From contig CM077002.1 in the NCBI GenBank assembly GCA_039090855.1, positions 82,030,194 through 82,094,193 of the forward strand: DNA of 64,000 bases, written 5' to 3'. Below, in pieces: positions 46,348 through 56,046 of the stretch (position 1 is its first letter; every line of letters starts with the position of its first letter). The stretch is from Macrothele yani (lineage: Eukaryota > Arthropoda > Arachnida > Araneae > Macrothelidae). Position numbers and translations under genes: made by a program. Below the pieces are notes generated by a model. It had not been told where the DNA came from. It saw nothing but the letters and a program-made list of their open reading frames with translations, and ran no database searches.

Positions 46348-46385
46348 ACTGGCCTAGATCCGCCCTTTTATACACTACTATCCTG

Positions 46386-47913
46386 CTACATAAAAAAGGT
46401 GACATTAAAGATCTCAGGAACTACAGACCTATCAGCCTCCTATCAGTGGTTTATAAAATCTTTACTAAAGTTCCTTCACACCGTTTGAAGGTAACACTAG
46501 ACATGGCTCAACAGAGAGAATAAGCTGAATTCAGGAGCGGCTACAGCACAAAATATCATATCCACGTATTGAGAGAGCTAATTGGCAGAGCGGGGGAATA
46601 TGAACTTTCATTGTGCATGGCTTTTATCGATTATGAAAAAGCCTTTGATTCGGTGAAACCATCAGCAGTTACAATGGCTCTAAAATCCTGTGGTATTGAA
46701 GATGCATACATTAATATTATTAATAACATCGATAAAAATGCAAGTGCAAAGATTCGGCTGTTTGAAAATACAACACACATAAAAATTGGTAAGGGAGTGA
46801 GACAAGTTGACACCATATCTCCGAAGCTTTTTAATGCCACATTGGAAAATATCTTTCAATCACTGAAATGGGAAAACAAAGGGATAAAGGTTAATGGAGA
46901 TTATCTAATCCACCTTCGTTTTGCTGATGACGTAGTCAATTTTGCAACTACCCCATCAGAGCTGCAGAGCATGATCCAGGAACTTGCTGACAAGAGTAAA
47001 GAAGTGGGATTAAAAATGAACTTTCAGAAGACAAAAGTAATGTTCAATGCTTTTACAAGGAATGAAGATTTATCGATTGATGGAGAAAAGCTGGAGATAA
47101 CAGACACCTACGTTTATCTTGGACAGCAGATATCAAGTGAGGGTCATATTAATGAAGAAATTAATCGGCGTACAAAACTTGCCTGGAAAGCTTTTGGAAG
47201 AAACAGCATAATTTTCAAGAGCAATATGCCATTATGTCTTAAAAGAAAAAGCCGTCCCGGTCTCTCAGTGGTCTAAGCGATGGCCTCTGATCATTCGTCT
47301 GAGCGGGGTCCGGGTTCGAATCCCGTGAGGCATGGATGTTGTGTTTGTCTTACGGCACTGGCTCTCTCCCTTCCCTGATACCAGTGACCCTATATTAGGG
47401 ACGGGCGACTGCTTATCGTCCATTGAGTTGCTCACGGTGGTCGTTAAACCTCCAATCAAAAAAAAAAAAGAAAGAAAAGTGTTTGATCAATGCATCCTTC
47501 CAGTGCTCACGTATGGAGCCGAGACGTGGACCTTAACTATAAGAGACATACAAAGGCTGCAGACAACTAAAAGCAGCATAAAGAGGTGCATGCTTGGTGT
47601 AACCAGGAGAGATAAGAAGAGGAACTCGTGGATCCGAAAAATGACAAGAGTGGAAAACATCATGATCAGAGTAAAATCCCTGAAATGGCAATGTGCTGGA
47701 CATACTGCCAGAAGGACAGACCATCGATGGACAGCCGAAATTTTAGATTGGATTCCAAGGGACAGGAAAAGACCCAGAAGAAGGCCACATGGGAGATGGG
47801 TGGATGAAATTCGAAAGTATGCGGGAGTGACATGGAGGAGACTGGCACAAGACAGACCGTTGTGGAGGAAACTTGGGGAGACCTTCGTCCTGCAGTTGAT
47901 TGATAATGGTTGA
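46386..47913 (+). pseudogene. RTE ORF, C-terminal half
   Basis: This is the reverse-transcriptase half of the split RTE copy. It shows NYRPISLLSVVYKIF, then a TAA where the intact copy reads glutamine (46519-46523 region), AFIDYEKAFDSV, GVRQVDTISPKLFN and LRFADDVVNF. FADD is retained, but two conserved glycine/isoleucine positions are changed. After LCLKRK the frame is broken by a SINE and continues as VFDQCILPVLTYGAETW to the stop at 47911-47913. Confidence 0.88.
47251..47470 (+). mobile_element. SINE insertion in RTE copy B
   Basis: An older-subfamily SINE (TAAGCGATGG, B box GGGTTCGAATCCC, GTGAGGCATGG) with an A-rich tail lies between LINE bases AAAAGAAAA and a repeat of that word. Removing it restores the RTE reading KRK-VFDQC seen in the intact copy. 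Confidence 0.9.
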
Positions 47914-47935
47914 CAATGATGATGATGATTATAGC

Positions 47936-50264
47936 ATTATTTAGTGAGAGAAATATATATACAACTTTCACCGCTAACTTTTGTCCTTTCTGTCACTACA
48001 GCTATGAGCGGTTACGGTTGCCTGGAAAGCTGTTGGATGGCGCTGCAATCAGCCATTATCGTACACAGCTATTTGCATTTGCCGACATTCTATGATTGCT
48101 TGCGGTTAGGGGCCGAGAATCACGTTGCACACCTAATATATATATAATAGTTTGTTACTACATTCAATCACGAGCGGATTTTTGAAATTCTTTCATCGTT
48201 ATTTAAATTTGTTCAGGATTGAACACGTTTTATAATGCATAACAGTTCAATCCAGGATCTAACGTTAATTTTATCATTTGGGAATTTATGAGTTGATCCT
48301 GTGTGGGTGCGTGTGACTCTATAACGGTCAAAATTCTCGGCCCGGTCAGCCCTCCCAATCAGCCCCTGACTACGTCCACTACCAGTGGCGTAGCTGAAAA
48401 CCTCGGCTCCGCCCGCCGCAAAAAAATCTTCGAGGCCCTTTTGCAAAAATCTATTTTGCTCTCAAATTCTGAAAATTTTAAATTCAATGTTAATAAATAG
48501 GTTTTACCGGCGTTTTAATAATTCAAATTATTTGGTACCTATAGGTATTTTTTGTAAAACCAAAATTGTTACACTTTATTGCGTGTAACAGTGCACGTTG
48601 TGATTAAAATTATTGCCCTTGTTAATACCAATACAAAGTATTTCAAAACACTTACGCCAAAGTCACGGTGTATGATAAGTCGGAGTATGATAGTCAGGTG
48701 ATACGACTCTGGAAACAAAAATCGCCCGTTAATGTCACTTCTCACTAGATGGCGCGACGAACGTGTGGGCCGATGATTTGATACAACCTATGCTTTCTTA
48801 TGGGAGAAAGCGGCAAAAACATTCGTATTTTACGATTGCTATTTTGCTTGGAATAAAAAAACAATAACCTGGAACGCTTCGCAAATATGCACTTTTGTGC
48901 CTATCACATGTAATTCGTCAAATAAGCGTTATATATATATGTTTTCTGGCCACAGAGTGAGTACTCTAATGTGAAGATTTCTGAGCAGACGACGCTGAGA
49001 TTTTTACTGAGGCAATAGAGGGACCCTTTAGCGTCAAAAAAATTGACTTCTTATAAAATGAGATGGTGCTGTACATTCCGAGGAGCAATTTTTACATGGA
49101 ATATCAATTTTTGCGTAAGTCGTTGGGTCATCGTTTAACGGAAACTGCTGATTTTCAAAGTTTACCTAAATTTTTGCAAAACATAATTTTGATTAATCTT
49201 CAGCTAGAGAAATCATTCACTATTGATGTTTTCATTTAGTAATAAACAATATATCTTACACATTTGTTTTATTTTTGTACCTAATCATACTAATGAATAA
49301 GGCATCACCTGTGCTGGTAATAACGACAGAGAAAGTGCATCGTGGCAAAACGGCTGCTTTTTCTCTGACCTGCGTGAATATATACGATGAACATATTTGA
49401 TATCAAGGGATAAAATTTGTGATCCTACATTTAAACAACGGTTAAAGCTCTTAACGTAAAAATTTTCCACATGGTAAGCTGTGGAAAAATGCATCACATC
49501 CTAATGCTTGCCGCCATTTTTCCAACTCTGTTGGTGTTACATATTAAGCCTTAATAAGAGACACGAACTTACTTTTAAACAGTAACGAACTCATTCGAAA
49601 ACATAAACGTTTATTTCATAACAACAATCATTCGTTCGCCTCAAAACAACTCCGCCATTACAATACATACCTCCTTGCCACAACCCATGCAAATCTTATT
49701 CTTTTAGAGAACCCTTTGAAATGCCTCACGATCACACAGGGAAAACATGTAACGCCCGTGTAACAGTATCTAAAAACCTTTTCTAATTTATACCTAAATA
49801 CATAACATAAGTAAGCAAGTAAAAATTATTTAGAATTCTGGCAGAAAAAGAGGAAAGTTACTTACATTATGTAATCTTGAATATAAAAAACAACACAATT
49901 GTCATAATATCACAATGTTTTGCCTATAGTAAAAGCCTTTCTTTCTTATTCTTTTACATGTAAAAAAATGACACAGGTCCCTGTTTCTTTCGTTCCCACG
50001 AAGAACACCTTTTACCTCATATACTGAAGGATCCGTGGTTATGTGCAAATAAGTGTTATATATAAAACGCCTTATGCTCATTGATATAAAAATTTCCCTT
50101 ATTCAACTGATATTTCATTCATATTCTTTTGTCGTTATCCATGTATAGGAACTATTGCTATGGCTATGAAAATGGGGCTTCAAGTCCTGTGGAATGGCTG
50201 CTTTCCCGTCACCCAGTTTTTATAAACTACCATGAAAATGATTTCTTAAAAATTTTATTCATTT
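47936..50264. other. No gene; AT-rich
   Basis: No gene was recognised. CAGTGGCGTAGC at 48378-48389 looks like a hAT-type end without a visible partner. Open frames here are short and featureless. Confidence 0.5.
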
Positions 50265-50500
50265 TTTTTTTTTTTGTTTTTTTTTTTTTTGTTTGGAGAT
50301 TTAACGACCACCGTGAGCAACTCAATGGGCTATAAGCAGTCGCCCGTCCCTGATTTAGGGTCACTGGTTCCAGGGAAGGGAGAGAGCCAGTGCCGTAAGA
50401 CAAACACAACATCCATGCCTGACCGGGATTCGAACCCGGACCCCTTACGGACGAATGATCAGAGGCCAACGCCTTAGACCACTGCGCCACCGGGGCGGCT
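50265..50500 (-). mobile_element. tRNA-derived SINE, younger subfamily
   Basis: A minus-strand copy, nearly identical to the 32472 copy, with long interrupted poly(T) at its left end. The duplication TTTATTCATTT lies at 50254-50264 and 50501-50511. Confidence 0.93.
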
Positions 50501-50605
50501 TTTATTCATTTATTGAGAAAAAAATTGCTTTTCATTTTAATACTTCATTCAAACCTGCCGTCAAAAATTTCTGGCTATTTCCTAGTTTCACGTGAAGTTT
50601 CCGCA

Positions 50606-50825
50606 GGCCGCCCCGGTGGCGCAGTGGTCTAAGGCGCTGGCCTCTGATCATTCGTCCGTAAGGGGTCCGGGTTCGAATCCCGGTCAGGCATGGATGTTGT
50701 GTTTGTCTTACGGCGCTGGCTCTCTCCCTTCCCTGGAACCAGTGACCCTAAATTAGGGACGGGCGACTGCTTATAGCCCATTGAGTTGCTCACGGTGGTC
50801 GTTAAACCTCCAATCAAAAAAAAAA
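50606..50825 (+). mobile_element. tRNA-derived SINE, younger subfamily
   Basis: Head GCCGCCCCGGTGGCGCAGTG, TAAGGCGCTGG, perfect B box, full body and poly(A). The duplication AAGTTTCCGCA lies at 50595-50605 and 50826-50836. Confidence 0.95.
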
Positions 50826-51043
50826 AAGTTTCCGCAAAAATTTTTAAAAATCCTAAATCTTTATGCTGAGCTTAGAGGTCCTCCTAGCGGTGAGCCCCCC
50901 TGCGGGGACTATCAATACGGCAGTGTCCACACTACAATGCCGAAACTTCCCGTTCCTGCTTCCTGCCCTCACTTCACATACTTAATCCTTTCACAGCCAA
51001 CGTCTCCCGTTCAGTTCCCCAGCACTGCCTGAGGCAGTTCGGA

Positions 51044-51487
51044 TTTAGGTGGTTCCACCTAAAATCTCTGTCCTATGTTTCCAATGGTTAAACTTCTTTA
51101 CATATTTTCTTCACAATTAATGCATTCCCAAGGATGAAAATTTGCACATTGATAAGACTAACTTTAAGTTATAGCATGGATACTTAATATTTTGCTAAAA
51201 TATAACCATAATTAAGCAATCCAACATTTGTTGTCTACTGACGCCATTAATGTACAGGTCGGGCCATCTATTAACAGGTCTGAACATTACTCAAAGAAAA
51301 CTGATTGATTTTTAATATAATTATGATTATGTTTCAGCAAGTATTAAGCATCCCATGCCATAGCTTTAAGTTAGTTTTATCGATGTGCAAATTTTCGTCC
51401 TTAGGAATACCTTAATTATGAAGAAATATGTAAAGAAATTTTACCATTGGAAACATAAGGCAGAGATTTTAGGTGGAACCACCTTAA
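51044..51487. mobile_element. Palindromic MITE, TTAA-type, copy 3
   Basis: The ends are TTAGGTGGTTCCACCTAAAA at the left (the TTAA is mutated to TTAG) and TTTAGGTGGAACCACCTTAA at the right. The same mirrored inner words occur as in 15710-16159, with a central ACAGGTCGGGCCATCTATTA. Non-coding. Confidence 0.82.
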
Positions 51488-51625
51488 TAACCGGTTAAAC
51501 CTTCCGCGGTCAGTCCCGGAAATGGTTTTTCAAAAGAACGATCGATGGCGACACGTTACCGTTCCATCGTTCAGCGTTTCGTTATGTTGTAAAGGTGCCA
51601 AAGGAAGTCATTTAAGGTGGCCCTT

Positions 51626-52089
51626 TTTTTTTTTTTTTTTTTTTTTTTGGTGTTTTTTTTTTTTTATTGGAGGTTTAACGACCACCGTGAGCAACTCAAT
51701 GGGCTATAAGCAGTCGCCCGTCCCTAATTTAGGGTCACTGGTTCCAGGGAAGGGAGAGAGCCAGCGCCGTAAGACAAACACAACATCCATGCCAGACCGG
51801 GATTCGAACCCGGACCTCTTACGGACGAATGTTCAGAAGCCAGCGCCTTAGACCACTGCACCACCGGGGCGGCTGATTGGAGGTGTAACGACCACCGTGA
51901 GCAGTGAGCAACTCAATGGGCTATAAGCAGTCGGCCGTCCCTAATTTAGGGCAACCGGCTCCAGGGAAGAAACAGAGCCAGTGCCGTAAGACAAACACAA
52001 TATCCATGCCTCACCGGGATTCGAACCCGGACCCCTGTAAGACGAATGATCAGAAGCCATTGCTTAGACCACTGCGCCACCGGGGTGGC
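51626..52089 (-). mobile_element. Tandem SINE heterodimer with one target duplication
   Basis: Two minus-strand SINE units lie head to tail (51626-51874 and 51875-52089) and are flanked once by AAGGTGGCCCTT (51614-51625 and 52090-52101). The first has younger-type features (GCGCCTTAGACC), the second older-type features (CATTGCTTAGACC, GCCTCACCGG). There is no duplication and no poly(T) between them, so they inserted as a dimer. Confidence 0.85.
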
Positions 52090-52250
52090 AAGGTGGCCCT
52101 TAAAAGAACCTTTTTAAGCGTTGATTGTGGCATATGTGTAAGCTGACCAGACGTCCCCAATTCTTGAGGACAGTCCTCGAATTGAGTTCACTGTCCCCAA
52201 AAACGTCTGAAGCCTTTGGGGACGCAAACTGTCCTCAAATTTTAATATTT

Positions 52251-52464
52251 TTTTTGATTGGAGGTTTAACGACCACCGTGAGCAACTCAATGGGCTATAA
52301 GCAGTCGCCCGTCCCTAATTTAGGGTCACTGGTTCCAGGGAAGGGAGAGAGCCAGTGCCGTAAGACAAACACAACATCCATGCCTGACGGGATTCGAACC
52401 CGGACCCCTGACGGACGAATGATCAGAGGCCAGCGCCTTAGACCACTGCGCCACCGGGGCGGCT
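52251..52464 (-). mobile_element. tRNA-derived SINE, younger subfamily
   Basis: A complete minus-strand copy with one base missing from the tRNA-like part (GACGGGATTCGAACC). The duplication TTTAATATTT lies at 52241-52250 and 52465-52474. It is nested in the hAT-like element. Confidence 0.92.
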
Positions 52465-52594
52465 TTTAATATTTGTCCCCAAATGTCCTCGAATTTACGC
52501 TTCCTCATTAACCCTGTAGATTTCCAATGAAAAATGTTCTTAAAAGTAGTTTCCGTTGTACTAATTTTCCAACATGCTTCTTGTGAAAACAAAT

Positions 52595-52677
52595 TTTGAG
52601 TTTTTTAAAGACCATTACGAGCAACTCTAAGGACTATAAGCAGTCACCTGTCTCTAATTTGGAGACATTCGTTCTAG

Positions 52678-52730
<53 letters not shown>

Positions 52731-52838
52731 TGCCGTAAAACAAACACACCACCCATGCCTCATTCGGGACTCGAACCTGTACCCACTTGTACGAATGGTC
52801 AGTAGCCAGAACTAGGTCAATGCACCACTGGCGCTGTC
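52595..52838 (-). mobile_element. Diverged SINE with internal (AG)n expansion
   Basis: An old minus-strand copy. The short GAGAG of the consensus body has grown into an uninterrupted (AG)n run at about 52681-52727. The B box complement is damaged (GGGACTCGAACCTG). No clear target duplication. Confidence 0.8.
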
Positions 52839-53016
52839 AAATTTTGACTGTACTTGTTCTGAGTTTCTCCAAAAACTTTGGCAAAATGAAAAATTCGCCA
52901 TGCAATTACTATGGTGTGCAGTGTAATTTTAATTCAGCGCATGTACCTAAGGTAAAGCATTTCACTTTTGCTAGTATGTTCTCGCCATCATAGTTCTGCT
53001 TTGTCAATACAAATTA

Positions 53017-53232
53017 GCCGCCCCGGTGGCGCAGTGGTCTAAGGCGCTGGCCTCTGATCATTCGTCCGTAAGAGGTCCGGGTTCGAATCCCGGTCAGGCA
53101 TGGATGTTGTGTTTGTCTTACGGCACTGGCTCTCTCCCTTCCCTGGAACCAGTGACCCTAAATTAGGGACGGGCGACTGCTTATAGCCCATTGAGTTGCT
53201 CACGGTGGTCGTTAAACCTCAAATAAAAAAAA
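53017..53232 (+). mobile_element. tRNA-derived SINE, younger subfamily
   Basis: A complete copy with intact A and B boxes. The duplication AATACAAATTA lies at 53006-53016 and 53233-53243. It is nested in the hAT-like element. Confidence 0.94.
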
Positions 53233-53350
53233 AATACAAATTACCAACATTCTACAAGATATATCCTTTTAAGACTCACATTTTCATATGTAATATACCA
53301 CTTATTGAAGCAATGCAGTTTTGGGACAAAAAGATTTGCATATTTATTTT

Positions 53351-54476
53351 GACCACGTACTGAGAGAACTAATTGAAAGAGCGAGGGAATATGAACTTCC
53401 ATTGTGCGTGGCTTTTATCGATTATGAAAAAGCCTTTGATTCGGTGAAACCATCAGCAGTTACCACGGCTCTGAAATCCTGCGGTATTGAAGATGCATAC
53501 ATTAATATTATTAATAACATCTATGAAAATGCAAGTGCAAAGATTCGGCTGTTTGAAAATACAACACACATAAAAATTGGAAAGGGAGTGAGACAAGGTG
53601 ACACCATATCTCCGAAGCTCTTTAATGCCACATTGGAAAATGTCTTTCAATCACTGAACTGGGAAAACAAAGGGATAAAGATTAATGGAGATTATCTAAC
53701 CCACCTTCGTTTTGCTGATGACGTAGTCATTTTTGCAACTACCCCATCAGAGCTGCAGAGTATGATCCAGGAACTTGCTGACAAGAGTAAAGAAGTGGGA
53801 TTAAAAATGAACTTTCAGAAGACAAAAGTGATGTTCAATGCTTTTACAAGAAATGAAGATTTATCGATTGATGGAGAAAAGCTGGAGATAACAGATACGT
53901 ATGTTTATCTTGGACAGCAGATATCAAGTGAGGGTCACATTGATGAAGAAATTAATCGGCGTACAAAACTTGCCTGGAGAGCTTTTGGAAGAAACAGCAT
54001 AATTTTCAAGAGCAATATGCCATTATGTCTTAAAAGAAAAGTGTTTGATCAATGCATCCTTCCAGTGCTTACGTATGGTGCAGAGACGTGGACCTTAACT
54101 AAAAGAGACATACAAAGGCTGCAGACAACTCAAAGGAAGCATGGAGAGGTGCATGCTTGGTATAACCAGGAGAGATAAGAAGAGGAACTCGTGGATCCGA
54201 AAAATGACGAGAGTGGAAGACATCATGATCAGAGTTAAATCCCTGAAATGGCAATGGGCTAGACATACTGCCAGAAGGACAGACCATAGATGGACAGCCG
54301 AAATTTTAGATTGGATTCCAAGGGACAGGAAAAGACCCAGAAAAAGACCACATGGGAGATGGGTGGATGAAATTCGTAAATATGCGGGAGTGACATGGAG
54401 GAGACTGGCACAAGACAGACCGTTGTGGAGGAAACTTGGGGAGACCTTCGTCCAGCAGTGGATTGATAATGGTTGA
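53351..54476 (+). pseudogene. RTE reverse transcriptase C-terminal part
   Basis: From HVLRELIERAREYELPLC the frame is open through AFIDYEKAFDSV, GVRQGDTISPKLFN and LRFADDVVIF to IQRLQTTQRKHGEVHAW and a stop at 54176-54178. A one-base shift near 54140 moves the remaining C-terminus (RKMTRVEDIMIRVKSLKWQW to the stop at 54474-54476) into another frame. The RT catalytic residues are intact, but the endonuclease is absent. Confidence 0.9.
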
Positions 54477-54503
54477 CAATGATGATGATGATGATGATAC
54501 GTG
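53351..54503 (+). mobile_element. RTE retrotransposon C, 5'-truncated
   Basis: This is the third copy of the RTE family. It begins abruptly at CCACGTACTGAGAGAACT in the middle of the RT domain and runs to a (GAT)n tail at about 54478-54498. 5' truncation is normal for LINE insertions. It sits inside the hAT-like element. Confidence 0.92.
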
Positions 54504-54673
54504 TCCAAATGAACTACCGATTTGGGGACGCCACGCGCCCTTTTGTCCTCAAATCGATGTCCCGATATCCGGTCACCTTACATATGTGTGAAATATTTAT
54601 TTTGACGGAACAATTGTCTTTTCTCATGAATATGAAGCTGTCTAGCTAGCAGAATATAAGCAAAAAAAAAGTT

Positions 54674-54895
54674 TTATCTGCCAGGGAAGAACTGTGTGAT
54701 CGCACGAATCAGGACTTCAAAGCAGTGTTCAGAAGTAAGACGGCAATTCTGTCGGAATAAATATTCCAGAATATGGTCTGCCAAGTACATTTTATGGTTG
54801 CCCTGTGTTAATTTATGTTTTATGATAAGCCAATTGCTCTCCACTCCTTGAGTATGCGCCCCTGCCATGGTATCTCGTTCAAAGTTACCAATAAT
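54674..54895 (-). pseudogene. Merlin/IS1016-like transposase fragment, internally deleted
   Basis: On the minus strand it begins IGNFERDT, jumps directly to MAGAHTQGVESNWLIIKHKL, and continues to HILEYLFRQNCRLTSEHCFE and ITQFFPGR with a stop at 54674-54676. It is related to 12996-14117. The region with the TDQW block has been deleted between FERDT and the AHTQGVESNW block. Confidence 0.65.
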
Positions 54896-55824
54896 TCAAA
54901 TGGAAAGCATACTCGTGTCAGGTGGTCATATAATTCTCATTTTATTCGATCGCAGTTGGGTTAAGTGAATTTTGCGTTGTATAACAACCAGAACAATCTC
55001 AAATGGAAGATGTGTTCATGTCAAAGTGTCACATAATTCTCATTTTATTCGAGCTGGGTGAAGTGAATTTTCTGTATTTTTTAGAAAATTTGAAAGAATG
55101 TTTATATAGTAATCTTTTCTTAGAAAAAAAAAGAAAGAAAAAAGCAGTTCACACAGGTCTGTCGTCAAAGAAAAAATAAGGTAAGAAAATAATTTTTGTA
55201 TGCATGTATCAGTTAGAGGGAGTGATGTATTAATTGTTCATTTGTTTCATTAGGACATATAGTGTTTACTGAGGCATAAAAGTGCTTTGTTAGAAAATTA
55301 GATGAGACAAAGTGCTGCATTATTCTTTCAAATTATATGTAGGTGTAACTTTTTAAATTAGTTTATTGACTGTGAATACGGCACAACAATTATTAATAGA
55401 TATAAAGAGCTCTGCATATCTTAGGAAGAGCGGTGATAGTTTTGTAAACATGATATCTGTAGACCCCCTTTTTTATTTTATGCGATATTCATTTTTCATG
55501 AGTTCATGGAGTAAAAATATTTTTCACTAAAACAATTTTGAGGAACAAAATCAGAGGATTAATGGTAATATGAAGGAACGATCATGCAGTATATTTAAAT
55601 TCGCATTGTTGCAACTTCACGTATCATTTGCAACGTTCACATTGCTGCAACTTCACGGTGTTCCTTGTATGTAGCGACGTATTTTCTATTTCGTAGCTGC
55701 GTTTCATCGAAATTGAGAACTTGCTAATTAAATTTTGATCTAAAAATTTGTTGGTTCGCATTCAAACCCGAATATTCCTTTTGCGTTTATATTCTGCATC
55801 AAATCAAACACTGTATGTACCTTT
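54896..55824. other. No gene; AT-rich, short direct repeats
   Basis: No gene was recognised. AATTCTCATTTTATTCGA occurs at about 54929 and 55028, each preceded by similar GTGTCA-like context, so a short direct repeat of about 95-bp period is present. Confidence 0.5.
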
Positions 55825-56035
55825 TTTTTTTTGATTTGGAGGTTTAACAGTGACCGTGAGCAACTCAATGGGCCATAAGCAATCGCACGTCCCTAATTCA
55901 CTGGTTCCAGGGAAGGGAGAGAGTCAGTGCTGTAAGACAAACACAACATCCATGCCTCACTGGAATTCGAACCTGGACCCCTTTTGGACGAATGGTCAGA
56001 GGCCATCGCTTAGACCACTGCGCCACCGGGGCGAA
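55825..56035 (-). mobile_element. tRNA-derived SINE, older subfamily
   Basis: A minus-strand copy with a small deletion in the body (CCCTAATTCACTGG) and a mutated B box (TGGAATTCGAACCTGG). The duplication TATGTACCTTT lies at 55814-55824 and 56036-56046. Confidence 0.9.
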
Positions 56036-56046
56036 TATGTACCTTT

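Larger units (their letters stand above)
29873..46379. mobile_element. Palindromic Maverick/Polinton-like element
   Basis: A 16.5-kb unit sits inside RTE copy B. Its outer ends are AGTAGTGTATAAAAAGGCGG (29873) and, as complement at 46379, AGTAGTGTATAAAAGGGCGG. It is flanked by 6-bp duplications ATCCAG (29867-29872) and ATCCTG (46380-46385); the uninterrupted RTE reads ATCCTG there. AG termini, 6-bp duplications and a protein-primed PolB are Maverick/Polinton hallmarks. Unusually, almost the whole element is an inverted repeat. Arms 29873-36561 and 38414-46379 enclose a 1.85-kb centre, and each arm carries zinc-finger plus PolB sequence transcribed outward. I recognised no integrase, adenoviral-type protease, packaging ATPase or capsid gene. 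It is probably non-autonomous. Confidence 0.85.
38414..46379. repeat. Right inverted arm of Maverick-like element
   Basis: About 6.4 kb without the Tc1 at 40163-41701. Its inner edge is TTTTTAGTTCATAGTGTTGC. It mirrors the left arm to the outer terminal repeat. Confidence 0.9.
46380..47935 (+). mobile_element. RTE retrotransposon B, 3' part
   Basis: RTE sequence resumes at ATCCTGCTACATAAAAAAGG, exactly where the 5' part stopped (6-bp duplication). It runs to the GATGATGATGAT tail at about 47918-47930. A SINE interrupts it at 47251-47470. Confidence 0.9.
52139..54580. mobile_element. hAT-like element filled by nested insertions
   Basis: The ends are TAAGCTGACCAGACGTCCCC at the left and, as complement, TAAGGTGACCGGATATCGGG at the right. 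Both are flanked by a perfect 8-bp duplication CATATGTG (52131-52138 and 54581-54588). The element's own sequence, with repeated TTTGGGGAC and GTCCTCAAAT words, is short and non-coding. Most of the interval consists of three SINEs and a truncated RTE. An 8-bp duplication fits hAT, but other superfamilies also make 8-bp duplications. Confidence 0.75.

Noticed and set aside
29873..46379. Assembly or sequencing fold-back artefact
   Set aside because: The arms differ by substitutions, indels, private stop codons, a SINE and a Tc1. The unit is flanked by a 6-bp duplication inside one RTE. An artefact would give identical arms and no target duplication. Long-read confirmation would still be welcome.
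48378..48389. hAT-type element starting CAGTGGCGTAGC
   Set aside because: No matching inverted end or 8-bp duplication was found on either side. The same holds for CAGTGGCGACGCC at 23952.
1424..56035. tRNA genes at each GGTTCGAATCC site
   Set aside because: Each is followed by the same non-tRNA body and poly(A), and many have target duplications. These are SINE heads, not tRNA genes.
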